Below are positions 1-7,610 of a DNA stretch of 61,831 bases, piece by piece. The notes beneath the pieces were generated by a model, which worked only from the letters and a program-made list of their open reading frames with translations, was not told the DNA's origin and did not search any database. Each line of letters begins with the position of its first letter. Position 1 is the first letter of the stretch. The translations under genes and the position numbers were made by a program. This DNA comes from Pseudoroseomonas ludipueritiae (GTDB lineage Bacteria; Pseudomonadota; Alphaproteobacteria; Acetobacterales; Acetobacteraceae), in NCBI RefSeq assembly GCF_014490445.1, contig NZ_JACTUZ010000012.1:1-61831 (forward strand), in the 5' to 3' direction.

Positions 1-361
1 CCAGCAGCGCCTGGGCCACGGCCTCAGCCTGGGTGGCACCCGCCCCGGCGGGCAGATGCGCGGCGACGGGCCGCCGGTCCTCCGGCCGCAGCAGCAGCGT
101 GCCGGGGGAGCGCGCCATCTGGCCCACCAGCGCGGCGTCATAGACATGGTCGGCGCGCAGCAGCAGGGCGGCGCTTTCGCCCGCCCCGGCCACCGGCACC
201 TTGGCGCGGGTCAGCGCACGGCGCAGCAGCTCGGAGGAAGGCATGCTCCAGACCGGCACCGGCCCCTCGCCCAGCAGCCGTGCCGCCACTGGCGCGGGGG
301 CATTCGCCGCCGGTGCGGCAGCCGCTATGGTCGCCCCCTTATGTCCCTGGTCCTGGCCCAT
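1..361 (-). CDS. CDP-alcohol phosphatidyltransferase family protein, N-terminus only (probable)
   Basis: An open frame of 120 codons starts at an ATG at 361 and runs off the left edge, so the catalytic part is not visible. A weak GGAG lies about ten bases before the ATG. After an Ala/Pro-rich start the protein reads VPVWSMPSSELLRRAL, then LLLRADHVYDAALV and GTLLLRPEDRRPVAAHL. This resembles the N-terminal segment before the membrane transferase domain in alphaproteobacterial CDP-alcohol phosphatidyltransferases. The diagnostic DG-x2-AR motif would lie beyond the edge and cannot be checked. It is divergent from the phosphoesterase gene and overlaps its start by 21 bases. Two nucleotidyltransferases 5-7 kb away fit a role in moving an activated alcohol onto a lipid. 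The family call is tentative; the reading frame itself is better supported. Confidence 0.45.
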   Translation of the reverse strand, partial: MGQDQGHKGATIAAAAPAANAPAPVAARLLGEGPVPVWSMPSSELLRRALTRAKVPVAGAGESAALLLRADHVYDAALVGQMARSPGTLLLRPEDRRPVAAHLPAGAGATQAEAVAQALL

Positions 362-1264
362 CTTTCCGATCTCCACCTGCCACCCGAGGCTGGGCCGACC
401 CTTCGGCAGCTCTTTGGCAAGCGCTTGCTGTCCTACCTTGCGTGGCAACGCAAGCGCCGCCGCCGCACCGAACTGCCTTTGCCCCGCCTGCTGGAGGATC
501 TGGCCGCCTTCGCGCCGGAAGCGATCGCCGTCACCGGCGACCTGACGCATTTCGCCCTGCCGGACGAGTTCCGCGCCGGGCGCGCCTTCCTGCAACGGCT
601 GGGGCCGCCGGGCAAGGTGCTGGCCATTCCCGGCAACCACGACGCGCTGGTGCCGGTGCCCTGGGCGGCGGGGCTGGGCCATTGGGCCGAGTGGATGCGC
701 GGCGACACCGCCGGCTTCGAGGGTTTCCCCTTCCTGCGCCGCATCGGCGATGCGGCCATCATCGGCCTCTCCACCGCCGTGCCGACCATGCCGGGCCTCG
801 CCTCCGGCCGGCTGGGGCGGGAGCAGGTGGACCGGCTCGGCTCATTGCTGGCGGAGGCGGGGCGCCAGGGCCTGTGCCGCGTGGTGCTGATCCACCACCC
901 GCCGCTGGGCGAGAACCGCCGGCGCGGGTTGCAGGACCGGGCGGCGCTGTTGCAGGTGCTTGCCCAACATGGGGCGGAGATGCTGCTGCATGGCCATAGC
1001 CACCGCCCCGCCCTGCTGCCGGTGGCGGGCCCGGCCGGGCAGGTGCTGCCGAGCATCGGGGTGCCCCAGGCCCTGGCGGGGGCGGGGCACCGTCATCTCT
1101 CGCGCTGGCACCTCTACCGCCTCGGCCGGGAAGGCGGCGCCTGGGTGCTGGAAACCCTGGTGCGCGGCTACGACCCGGCGGCGGGCCGCTTCCGCAGCCT
1201 GGGCGAATGGCGCCTGAGGCTCGGCGGCGCGGTGGGGGAGGCGGCGGTCAGTATCGCAGCCTGA
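341..1264 (+). CDS. Calcineurin-like metallophosphoesterase
   Basis: A 307-residue cytoplasmic enzyme with the full set of calcineurin-type metal motifs: D10-x-H12 (SDLHLP), GD at 66-67 (GDLTH), GNHD at 98-101, a His pair in LIHHPP near 188 and GHSH near 222. Family members hydrolyse phosphomonoesters or cyclic nucleotides at a two-metal centre; the substrate cannot be told here. The start at 341 places DLH at the usual distance from the N-terminus, although the frame stays open upstream and no good ribosome site is seen. It overlaps the divergent transferase gene at its 5' end and the convergent DUF2141 gene by 17 bases at its 3' end. In this lipid-gene setting a phosphatase for a lipid or head-group phosphate is possible but unproven. 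Confidence 0.85.
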   Translation: MSLVLAHLSDLHLPPEAGPTLRQLFGKRLLSYLAWQRKRRRRTELPLPRLLEDLAAFAPEAIAVTGDLTHFALPDEFRAGRAFLQRLGPPGKVLAIPGNHDALVPVPWAAGLGHWAEWMRGDTAGFEGFPFLRRIGDAAIIGLSTAVPTMPGLASGRLGREQVDRLGSLLAEAGRQGLCRVVLIHHPPLGENRRRGLQDRAALLQVLAQHGAEMLLHGHSHRPALLPVAGPAGQVLPSIGVPQALAGAGHRHLSRWHLYRLGREGGAWVLETLVRGYDPAAGRFRSLGEWRLRLGGAVGEAAVSIAA

Positions 1265-1709
1265 TCGGTACACGGCCTCCCTCCGGCCCCACCTGGAAGC
1301 GCACGGAGTCGAAGCTCGGCAGGCCGATCACCGTCGGCGCGTCGTTGGAGAAGCCATAGCCTTCCGCCGGCATGCCCAGCAGCGTGCGGTTGAAATCATG
1401 GTCGTCATTCTCGTCGTGATAGACCGCGACCGCGTAGATGCCGGGGGTGGAGACGGCGAAGCAGGCCTCCGCCTGGGTGCTGTGCAGCGGCACGCGCTGC
1501 CGGGCCAGCTTGCCGGTGCGGGCCAGGAAGGCATCGGGCCGGCTGCCATAGAGCGTGATCGTCATGTTGCCCGCGACCTTGCGCGCGCCGCTGACCACCA
1601 CCTCGATGCGCGGCCCATTCGGCGCGCCGGGGGCGCCGCAAATCCCCGCCACCTGTTCCGCGGCGCTGACGGATGCCAGTGGCGCCAGGGCCAGCATGGC
1701 GAGCAGCAC
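1248..1709 (-). CDS. DUF2141 family secreted protein
   Basis: The protein carries the conserved DUF2141 block: ITLYGSRPDAFL, YAVAVYHDENDDHDF, then GMPAEGYGFSND and a C-terminal beta-rich segment. Family members are small exported beta-sandwich proteins of unknown function. A hydrophobic export signal ending near SVSAAE is visible. The start is uncertain. GTG at 1709 is given, but the residues encoded just upstream (LRRLRRGWP) look like the basic head of a signal peptide, so translation may begin further upstream, possibly overlapping the divergent HIT gene; ATG at 1697 is a third option. The 3' end overlaps the convergent phosphoesterase gene. Nothing in it indicates a specific link with the lipid genes. 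Confidence 0.75.
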   Translation of the reverse strand: MLLAMLALAPLASVSAAEQVAGICGAPGAPNGPRIEVVVSGARKVAGNMTITLYGSRPDAFLARTGKLARQRVPLHSTQAEACFAVSTPGIYAVAVYHDENDDHDFNRTLLGMPAEGYGFSNDAPTVIGLPSFDSVRFQVGPEGGRVPIRLRY

Positions 1710-1818
1710 AGGCCAGCCACGTCTCAGCCGCCGCAGCCGCCCCTCGTCCTCGGCGGCGTGAGGGACTATGTTGAGCCCCGGAAACGCCCTTCGTCCCCTC
1801 TGTTTTTTGAGACGCGGA

Positions 1819-2262
1819 ATGCCAAGTGCGACACTGAACAAGTTCGGGTATCCCATGACGCTGGTGGGGGAGACGAAGCACTGGGCGGTGCTGGTGCGCC
1901 CGGAGCAGCCGACGCTCGGCAGCCTGGTCATGATCTGCCGCGAGCCTGTTACAGCCTTCGGCGAGGTCAGCCCGGCCGCCTTTGCCGAGATGGGCGGCGT
2001 GGTGGCGCGGATCGAGGCCCTGCTGCGGGATTTCATCGGCTACGCCAAGATCAACTACCTCATGCTGATGATGGTGGACCCCGATGTCCATTTCCACGTC
2101 ATCCCCCGCTATGAGGGCAGCCGTGAGCATAACGGCCTCTCGGTGCCGGATGCCGGCTGGCCCGGCCCCCCGGCGCTTGGCACGGCCGTGAAGCCGGATG
2201 AGGCGGCGCTGAAGGATCTGGTCGCCACGCTGCGCGCGCGCTGGGCCGGCCTGCCAGCCTGA
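1819..2262 (+). CDS. HIT family protein (Ap4A-hydrolase-like)
   Basis: A 147-residue histidine-triad family protein. The start at 1819 gives MPSATLNKFGYP, a typical beginning for alphaproteobacterial HIT proteins that continue LGSLVMICRE and end near PDAGWPG. The active-site strand reads NYLMLMMVDPDVHFHVIPRY. Two His of the H-x-H-x-H motif are present, but the third position is Pro-flanked rather than His, so this belongs to a variant group. HIT proteins hydrolyse or transfer nucleotides at an alpha-phosphate, which fits dinucleoside polyphosphate turnover. The stop TGA overlaps the start of lptF as TGATG, so the two are probably translationally coupled. An ATG at 1768 would add 17 residues that the family lacks. 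Confidence 0.85.
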   Translation: MPSATLNKFGYPMTLVGETKHWAVLVRPEQPTLGSLVMICREPVTAFGEVSPAAFAEMGGVVARIEALLRDFIGYAKINYLMLMMVDPDVHFHVIPRYEGSREHNGLSVPDAGWPGPPALGTAVKPDEAALKDLVATLRARWAGLPA

Positions 2263-3560
2263 TGGACACGGCCCCCGCCACGCTGGAGGCACGGCCGCGC
2301 GCCACCAGGGGCGCCGGCAGTCCGCTGGTGACGCGCTATCTGCTGCGCCTGCTGGGGCGGCCGCTGGTGGCGACCCTGCTGGTGGTGCTGCCGGCCCTGC
2401 TGCTGGAGCGGCTGCTGCGGCTCTTCGACCTTGTCGCCACCAGTGCCGGCGCGGTGGGGCCGGTGATCCAGCTGGTGCTCTTCCTGGTGCCGCATTACAT
2501 CGGCCTGGCGCTGCCGGCGGCCTTCTTTGTCAGCGTCTTCACCGTTATCACCCAGTTGAGCGAAAATCATGAGCTGGATGCCCTGCAAGGCACCGGCATG
2601 TCGCTCTCGCGGCTGGCGCGGCCCCTCCTGGCGGTGGGCGTGGCGCTGGCGCTGCTGGGGTTGTTGCTGCATGGCTATATGCAGCCGCTCGGCCGCTACA
2701 ACTACCGCGCCGCCTTCAATGCCGTGACCCATGCCGGCTGGAACGCCAAGGTGGGCGCGGGGGACTTCATCCGCCTCGGCAGCCGCCTGACCGTCACGGC
2801 TGATTCCGTGGATGCCATGACCGGCCAGCTCACCGGCGTTTTCATCGAGCAGCGGCGGACCGATGGCACCGAGGTCACCACCACCGCCCGGCGCGGCTGG
2901 CTGGTGCGCCAGCCCGATGAAGGCACGCTGGTGCTGCAACTGGAAGGCGGCTCGCAGATCGAGGTTTCGCCCGAGGGCGAGGTGAATACCCTGCGCTTCG
3001 GGGATTCCTCCGTCACCCGCCCCTTCAGCCTCTCCATCCCGCCCTTCCGGGCCCGCGGCGACGACGAACGCGAGATGACGCTGGACGAGCTTTGGAAAGC
3101 CACGTCCGGCCCGCCGCCCACCTCGACCGGCGGCGGCGGCCCGATCCCGCACAGCCGCCTGGTGGGCGAGCTGCATGGCCGGCTGGTGCGCTCCTTCTCC
3201 TTCGCGCTGCTGCCGCTGCTGGCGGTGCCGATGGGCCTGGGCGCCAAGCGCACGCGGCGCTGGCAGGGCGTGGCGCTCTCGGCGCTGATCCTGGTGATCT
3301 ACCACCATGGCGTGCAGCTGGCGGAATCGCTGGGCGATATCGGGCTGATCGACCCGCGCCCGGCGCTCTGGGGCCTTTTCGCCGGCTTCGCCATCCTCTC
3401 GGCGCTGGCCTTCCGCCATGCCAACCGCAATCCCTACGAAGGCCCCTTCGACGCGGTGCTGGAGCGGTTGGAGGGCGTGACCGCCGCCATCGGCGCCCGC
3501 CTGCCGCGCCGCCGCCGCCGTGCCGCCGCCGAGGCCTCTTCCGAGGCCGCGCAGCCATGA
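2262..3560 (+). CDS. lptF: LptF/LptG-family permease, first of pair
   Basis: A 432-residue inner-membrane permease of the YjgP/YjgQ family. Three N-terminal membrane segments lie at about residues 30-60, 65-95 and 110-140. A periplasmic beta-jellyroll domain follows (about 150-290), then three C-terminal membrane segments (about 305-395). The conserved LSENHELDALQGTGMS cytoplasmic stretch of the family is clear. In LPS export, LptF and LptG form the permease of the LptB2FG extractor that passes lipid through the jellyroll to LptC/A. There is an extra 20-residue head and a basic RRRRR tail of about 30 residues. It is coupled to lptG by an ATGA overlap. Its place beside ceramide-type genes leaves open a dedicated role in sphingolipid rather than LPS transport. 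Confidence 0.9.
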   Translation: MDTAPATLEARPRATRGAGSPLVTRYLLRLLGRPLVATLLVVLPALLLERLLRLFDLVATSAGAVGPVIQLVLFLVPHYIGLALPAAFFVSVFTVITQLSENHELDALQGTGMSLSRLARPLLAVGVALALLGLLLHGYMQPLGRYNYRAAFNAVTHAGWNAKVGAGDFIRLGSRLTVTADSVDAMTGQLTGVFIEQRRTDGTEVTTTARRGWLVRQPDEGTLVLQLEGGSQIEVSPEGEVNTLRFGDSSVTRPFSLSIPPFRARGDDEREMTLDELWKATSGPPPTSTGGGGPIPHSRLVGELHGRLVRSFSFALLPLLAVPMGLGAKRTRRWQGVALSALILVIYHHGVQLAESLGDIGLIDPRPALWGLFAGFAILSALAFRHANRNPYEGPFDAVLERLEGVTAAIGARLPRRRRRAAAEASSEAAQP

Positions 3561-4621
3561 TCCGCCGCCGCTACCTGTCGCGGCTGTTCCTGGGGCGGCT
3601 GCTGGCGGCGCTGCTCGGGCTGGCGGCGCTGATCCAGTTGCTGGACCTGTTGGACCGCGCCAGCGAGGTGCTGCACCGCGGCGGGCTGCTGGACCTCGCG
3701 CGCTATGCCGGGCTGCGGCTGCCCAGCGTGCTAGGGCAGATGGTGCCGCTGGCGGTGCTGATCGCCGGCATGCTGACGCTGCGCCGGCTGGCCATGACGC
3801 TGGAGATGACGGCCCTGCGCGCCGCCGGCATCCCCGTGCGGCGCGTGCTGGTGATGCTGCTGCCCGCCTGTGCCATGGCGGCGGTGGCGCAGGCGCTGCT
3901 GCTGGGCATCGTGGCCCCGCGCACGGAACGTGCCCTGGCCGCCTGGTGGGCCCGCACCGAAAGCCGTGCCCTGGTGCCGGACAAGAAGCCGCAGCGGGTG
4001 TGGCTGCGGGCTGGCTCGCAGATCATCGGCATCGACCGTGTGTCGCTGGATGGCACGCAGTTGCAGGGCGTGCTGCTGGTGCCCCGCAGTGCCGATGCCC
4101 TGGCCCTGGCCCGCATCGAGGCGGGCAGCGCCGAGCATACCTCCGCCGGCTGGACCCTGCGTGACGTGCGCGTGGCGGAGCCCAGCGGCGCCGTGCTGGC
4201 GCGGCAGGCGCTGCGCCCCTGGCCCGAGGGCCCGCCACCGGCCGAGATCCTGGACGTGGCACGGCCGACCGAGGCACAGGACCCCTGGTGGCTGCTGCGT
4301 GCCCTGCGGCGGGAAAAGGCGGTGGACCGTGGGCCCGCCTTCTACCAAACCCGCCTGCATACCATGGCGGCGCGGCTGCTGGGCCCCTTCGTGATGCTGC
4401 TGCTGGCCGCCGCCGTGGCCTTCGATGTACCGCGACGGGGTGGTGGCATGGCGCGGCCGCTGCTGGCGCTCTGCCTGGGGCTTGGCTTCATGCTGCTCGG
4501 CGGCCTGCTGGGCGCGCTGGGTGAGGCCGGGGTCATACCCGCCGCCCTGGCTGTCTGGACCGCGCCGATCCTTTTCGCCGCGATCGGCGGCAGCCTGCTG
4601 ATCCGCTTCGAGGAACAATGA
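3557..4621 (+). CDS. lptG: LptF/LptG-family permease, second of pair
   Basis: A 354-residue partner permease with the same layout as LptF: membrane segments at about 10-35, 50-75 and 95-125, a periplasmic domain at about 130-260, and three segments from about 270 to the end. The cytoplasmic LAMTLEMTALRAAGIP stretch matches the family coupling-helix region. The ATG overlaps the lptF stop, and its own TGA overlaps the ATG of the next gene, so lptF, lptG and the acyltransferase read as one coupled unit. Neither the LptB ATPase nor LptC/LptA is in the window. The lptF/lptG order is the common one; assignment as G rather than a second F rests on that order. Confidence 0.88.
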   Translation: MIRRRYLSRLFLGRLLAALLGLAALIQLLDLLDRASEVLHRGGLLDLARYAGLRLPSVLGQMVPLAVLIAGMLTLRRLAMTLEMTALRAAGIPVRRVLVMLLPACAMAAVAQALLLGIVAPRTERALAAWWARTESRALVPDKKPQRVWLRAGSQIIGIDRVSLDGTQLQGVLLVPRSADALALARIEAGSAEHTSAGWTLRDVRVAEPSGAVLARQALRPWPEGPPPAEILDVARPTEAQDPWWLLRALRREKAVDRGPAFYQTRLHTMAARLLGPFVMLLLAAAVAFDVPRRGGGMARPLLALCLGLGFMLLGGLLGALGEAGVIPAALAVWTAPILFAAIGGSLLIRFEEQ

Positions 4622-5778
4622 TGACCGAGCACAGCCGGGCGGCGGTGGAGATCGTCCCGGTCTCCGGCGCCGCCGCCATGGAGCGTTTCATCCGCCTGCC
4701 GGAGCAGTTGCTGCGTGGCGACCCGAACTTCGTGCCGCCGCTGCGGATGGAGCGGCGCCTGGCCTTCTCCACGCGCAAGAACCCCTATTTCCGCCATGCC
4801 GAGGCCGCCTTCTGGCTGGCGCGGCGCGGCGGGCGGGTGGTCGGGCGCGTCAGCGCGCAGCAGGACCGGCTTTCCCCGCCCATGGCGGATGGCAGCCCCG
4901 CCGGCCATTTCGGCCTGCTGCTGGCCGAGGACGACGCGGATGTCCACGCCGCCCTGCTGCGCGCCGCCGAGGGCTGGTGCGCCGCGCGTGGGGTGAAGCG
5001 CATCACCGGCCCCTTCAGCCTGTCCATCAACGAGGAAAGCGGGCTGCTGGTGGCGGGCCACGACACGCCACCCATGCTGATGATGCCGCATGACCCGCCC
5101 CATACCGCCCGGCAACTGGAGGCGCTGGGCTACCGGCGGGAGAAGGACCTGCTGGCCTACCGGGTGGAAACCGCCGCGCCGCCTTCCGCCGCCGCCGCGC
5201 AACTGGTTGGGCGCGGCCTGCCGCCGGGCGTGGTGCTGCGGCCCATCCGCATGGGCGAGATGCGGCAGGAGGTCGCGCGGCTGGTGGGCATCTTCAACGA
5301 TGCCTGGGCCGACAACTGGGGCTTCGTGCCCATCACCCAGGACGAGGTGGACACCATGGCCACCGCCCTGAAGCCGCTGCTGCGGGAGAAGCTGGTCTGG
5401 TTCGCGGAAGTGGAGGGGGAGGCGGTGGCCTTCGCCGTCTGCCTGCCCAATCTGAACGAGGCGATCCGTGACCTGGGCGGCAAGCTGCTGCCGCTAGGCT
5501 GGGCCAGGCTGCTCTGGCGGCTGAGGGGCCAGCGCATCCACACCGCACGGGTGCCGCTGATGGGGGTGAAGCGCAGCCTGGCCAAGGGCATGCTGGGCCG
5601 GGTGCTGCCCTTGTTCATCGTGGATGCGCTGCGGCGGGAGGCACGGGCGCAGGGCATCCGCACCATCGAGATGTCCTGGGTGCTGGAGGATAACCTGCCG
5701 ATGCGCCGCCTGGCCGAGGCTGTGGGAGGCGAGGCGTACAAGACCTATCGCGTCTTCGGCAAGGACCTGGCGGCGTGA
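4618..5778 (+). CDS. YghO/bacterial ceramide synthase-like N-acyltransferase
   Basis: A 386-residue protein of the GNAT-related family that includes E. coli YghO and the bacterial ceramide synthase of Caulobacter. Family signatures seen are LLRGDPNFVPPL (about 31-42), KNPYFRHAEAAFWLAR then VVGRVSAQ (about 58-82), ITGPFSLSINEESGLLVAGHD (about 129-148), and a C-terminal GNAT half ending in EMSWVLEDNLPMRRLAEAVGG. The bacterial ceramide synthase joins a fatty acyl group to the amine of 3-ketosphinganine. It is tied by 4-base overlaps to lptG before it and the nucleotidyltransferase after it. A fatty-acyl-AMP ligase and an epimerase-type reductase follow within 4 kb. The family placement is good; ceramide synthesis as the actual reaction is inferred from this context. 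Confidence 0.72.
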   Translation: MMTEHSRAAVEIVPVSGAAAMERFIRLPEQLLRGDPNFVPPLRMERRLAFSTRKNPYFRHAEAAFWLARRGGRVVGRVSAQQDRLSPPMADGSPAGHFGLLLAEDDADVHAALLRAAEGWCAARGVKRITGPFSLSINEESGLLVAGHDTPPMLMMPHDPPHTARQLEALGYRREKDLLAYRVETAAPPSAAAAQLVGRGLPPGVVLRPIRMGEMRQEVARLVGIFNDAWADNWGFVPITQDEVDTMATALKPLLREKLVWFAEVEGEAVAFAVCLPNLNEAIRDLGGKLLPLGWARLLWRLRGQRIHTARVPLMGVKRSLAKGMLGRVLPLFIVDALRREARAQGIRTIEMSWVLEDNLPMRRLAEAVGGEAYKTYRVFGKDLAA

Positions 5779-6542
5779 GCGGCGCCACCGCCCTGGTGCT
5801 GGCCGGCAGCCGTGCCGGCGCGGCGGACCCGATGGCCGTGGCCGCCGGCGTCTCCCACAAGGCGCTGCTGCCGGTGGCTGGCGTGCCGATGCTGGCACGG
5901 GTGCTGGAAGCCTTGCGGGACAGCCCCCGCATCGCTCGCATCGTGGTGATGATCGAGGCGCCGGAGCGCAGCCTGGCGGGCTTTCCGCTGGAGCCCGATG
6001 TGCTGCTGCGCCCGGCGCAGCCCTCGCCCAGCCTAAGCGTGGCGGCGGCGCTGGAGGAATTCGGCGCGCCGCTGCTGGTCACCACCGCCGATCATGCGCT
6101 TCTGACGCCCGCCATGGTGGCGGAGTTCATGGCCGACCTGCCGCCGGGTGTGGACGCGGCGGCGGGGCTGGCGCGGTCGGAGGTGGTGCTGGCCGCCTGG
6201 CCGGGTACGCGCCGCACCTGGCTGCGCTTCCGCGGCGGGCGCTTCAGCGGCTGCAACCTGTTCTGGATGGGCACGCCGCGCGCCGCTGGGGTGGTGGAGT
6301 TCTGGCGGCGGGTGGAGCAGCAGCGCAAGAAGCCGCTGGCCATGGTGCGGATGCTGGGTCCCTGGGTGCTGCTGCGCTTCGCACTGGGCCTGCTCAGCCT
6401 GCCGCAGGCCCTGGCCGCGCTGGGGGCCCGCACCGGCACGCGGCTGGGAGTGGTGCAGATGCGCTTTGCCGAGGCCGCCGTGGATGTGGACAAGCCCGCC
6501 GACCTGGAACTGGCCGAAGCCGTCCTGGCGCGGCGGGGCTGA
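5775..6542 (+). CDS. MobA-like NTP transferase domain protein
   Basis: A 255-residue nucleotidyltransferase-fold protein starting at GTG in a GTGA overlap with the acyltransferase. The N-terminal LVLAGSRAG replaces the usual G-x-G-T-R loop, HKALLPVAGVPML follows at about 30-42, and TTADHALL near 100 carries the metal-binding Asp. The C-terminal half (SGCNLFWMGTP to VDKPADLELAEAVL) is typical of the NTP_transf_3 group. Such enzymes activate sugar or alcohol phosphates with an NTP. Genes of this type accompany bacterial sphingolipid loci, so a head-group activating step is plausible, but the substrate is not readable from sequence. It converges on the next gene with a 9-base gap. Confidence 0.75.
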   Translation: MSGATALVLAGSRAGAADPMAVAAGVSHKALLPVAGVPMLARVLEALRDSPRIARIVVMIEAPERSLAGFPLEPDVLLRPAQPSPSLSVAAALEEFGAPLLVTTADHALLTPAMVAEFMADLPPGVDAAAGLARSEVVLAAWPGTRRTWLRFRGGRFSGCNLFWMGTPRAAGVVEFWRRVEQQRKKPLAMVRMLGPWVLLRFALGLLSLPQALAALGARTGTRLGVVQMRFAEAAVDVDKPADLELAEAVLARRG

Positions 6543-6551
6543 GGGCAGGGG

Positions 6552-7325
6552 CTATTCGGCCGCCGCCGGTGCGAGGCCGGCCTGGCGCCAGCGCTGGCCC
6601 AGCAGCTCCGCCCGCATCACATCGGCCGGGAAGTCGATCTCGCCCCAGGAGAGGCCCTCGATGGAGGCGACGCGGACCTCGGTCTTGGCCGCAAGGGCGT
6701 CGATGACGGAAAGGTACCAGCGCTTCAGCCCCTCCGGCTGGCGCATCACCGCCTCCACCCCCGCTGTGAACTGGGTGCCGCCTTCCCCACGGAACAGCAG
6801 CATGCCGATCGACTCGCCATGGGTGCGCTCCGGCGGCAGGGTCTTGCCGATGGCGCGCAGGCGCGTGCCTTCCAGCGAGACCTTCATGTCGTCGTCGTCG
6901 TAATGCGGCTTGCGGTCGATGGTGACGGTGATGGGCACCTGGGGCGCCTGCAACAGCCGGGTCAGGATGGCGGGCTCGAAGAGCGTGTCGCCATTCAGCA
7001 GCACGCAGCCATCCTCGCGGCTGCCGCTTTCCAGCACGTCGCGGGCGAGGAAGCAGCTACCGATATTGTCGGCCACGGCGAAGAAGGGATTGAACCGCGC
7101 CCTTACCCTGGCGGCGAAGCTCCCGAGTCCCGCCAGCATCTCATCCACCCGCCCGGCCCCGAATCCGGTCACAACCGTGACATCGGTGATGCCATTGGCG
7201 GCCAGGCCCCGGAGCTGCCATTCCAGCACGGGCATGCCGGCCACGGGCAGGAGGCACTTGGGGCGGGTCTCGGTCAGGGGCATGAGGCGCCGGCCCTGGC
7301 CGGCACAGAGAATAACAGCACGCAA
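6552..7325 (-). CDS. Sugar/phosphocholine cytidylyltransferase-like nucleotidyltransferase
   Basis: A nucleotidyltransferase of 257 residues when started at TTG 7325, where the family N-terminus LRAVILCAGQGRRLMPLT begins and a GAGGA lies ten bases upstream. An ATG at 7472 would add 49 low-complexity residues not expected in the family. Visible motifs are the G-x-G-x-R loop, RPKCLLPVAGMPVLEWQL, LLNGDTLF near residue 105 with the metal Asp, and EIDFPADVMRAE near the C-terminus. Relatives transfer CMP or UMP to phosphocholine, inositol phosphate or sugar phosphates. With the CDP-alcohol phosphatidyltransferase fragment at the left edge, a CDP-alcohol donor for a lipid head group is a reasonable guess. 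It is on the strand opposite its neighbours. Confidence 0.78.
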   Translation of the reverse strand: MRAVILCAGQGRRLMPLTETRPKCLLPVAGMPVLEWQLRGLAANGITDVTVVTGFGAGRVDEMLAGLGSFAARVRARFNPFFAVADNIGSCFLARDVLESGSREDGCVLLNGDTLFEPAILTRLLQAPQVPITVTIDRKPHYDDDDMKVSLEGTRLRAIGKTLPPERTHGESIGMLLFRGEGGTQFTAGVEAVMRQPEGLKRWYLSVIDALAAKTEVRVASIEGLSWGEIDFPADVMRAELLGQRWRQAGLAPAAAE

Positions 7326-7610
7326 GATATTCTGGTCCTCGTCGGCCGGGGCTGCGGCACCGCCGCGGAGCCCGGGGCCTGAGCTCCGGGTCAAGGGGGC
7401 AAGGCTAGCATCGGACCCGCTCTTACGCCACGGCAGGGCAGCTCTGCATCCGCCATTGTCATCCAACCGCAAGATTGACGCGGTGGAAGCGAGTCTCTAG
7501 GCAGGCGTGGCGAACTCCCGATCGTGGAGCCGCCTCTATGCCCGCCGGAGCTCTAGGCGGGCTGTATTCGTTTCCGGCCAGGCCGGACATCAGGGCGGAG
7601 ATAGCTCTAC
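7326..7610. other. Intergenic region between divergent nucleotidyltransferase and acyl-AMP ligase genes
   Basis: About 285 bases without a convincing gene. It must hold promoters for both divergent genes. A TTGACG at 7475-7480 followed after 17 bases by TAGGCA is a weak candidate for the ligase promoter; the -10 is poor. GGCGGAG lies 15 bases before the ligase ATG. Short open frames here have no family features. Confidence 0.4.

Noticed and set aside
7326-7472. N-terminal extension of the cytidylyltransferase-like gene to ATG 7472
   Set aside because: The 49 added residues are low-complexity and not expected in the family; TTG 7325 begins the conserved nucleotide-binding strand with a ribosome site upstream.
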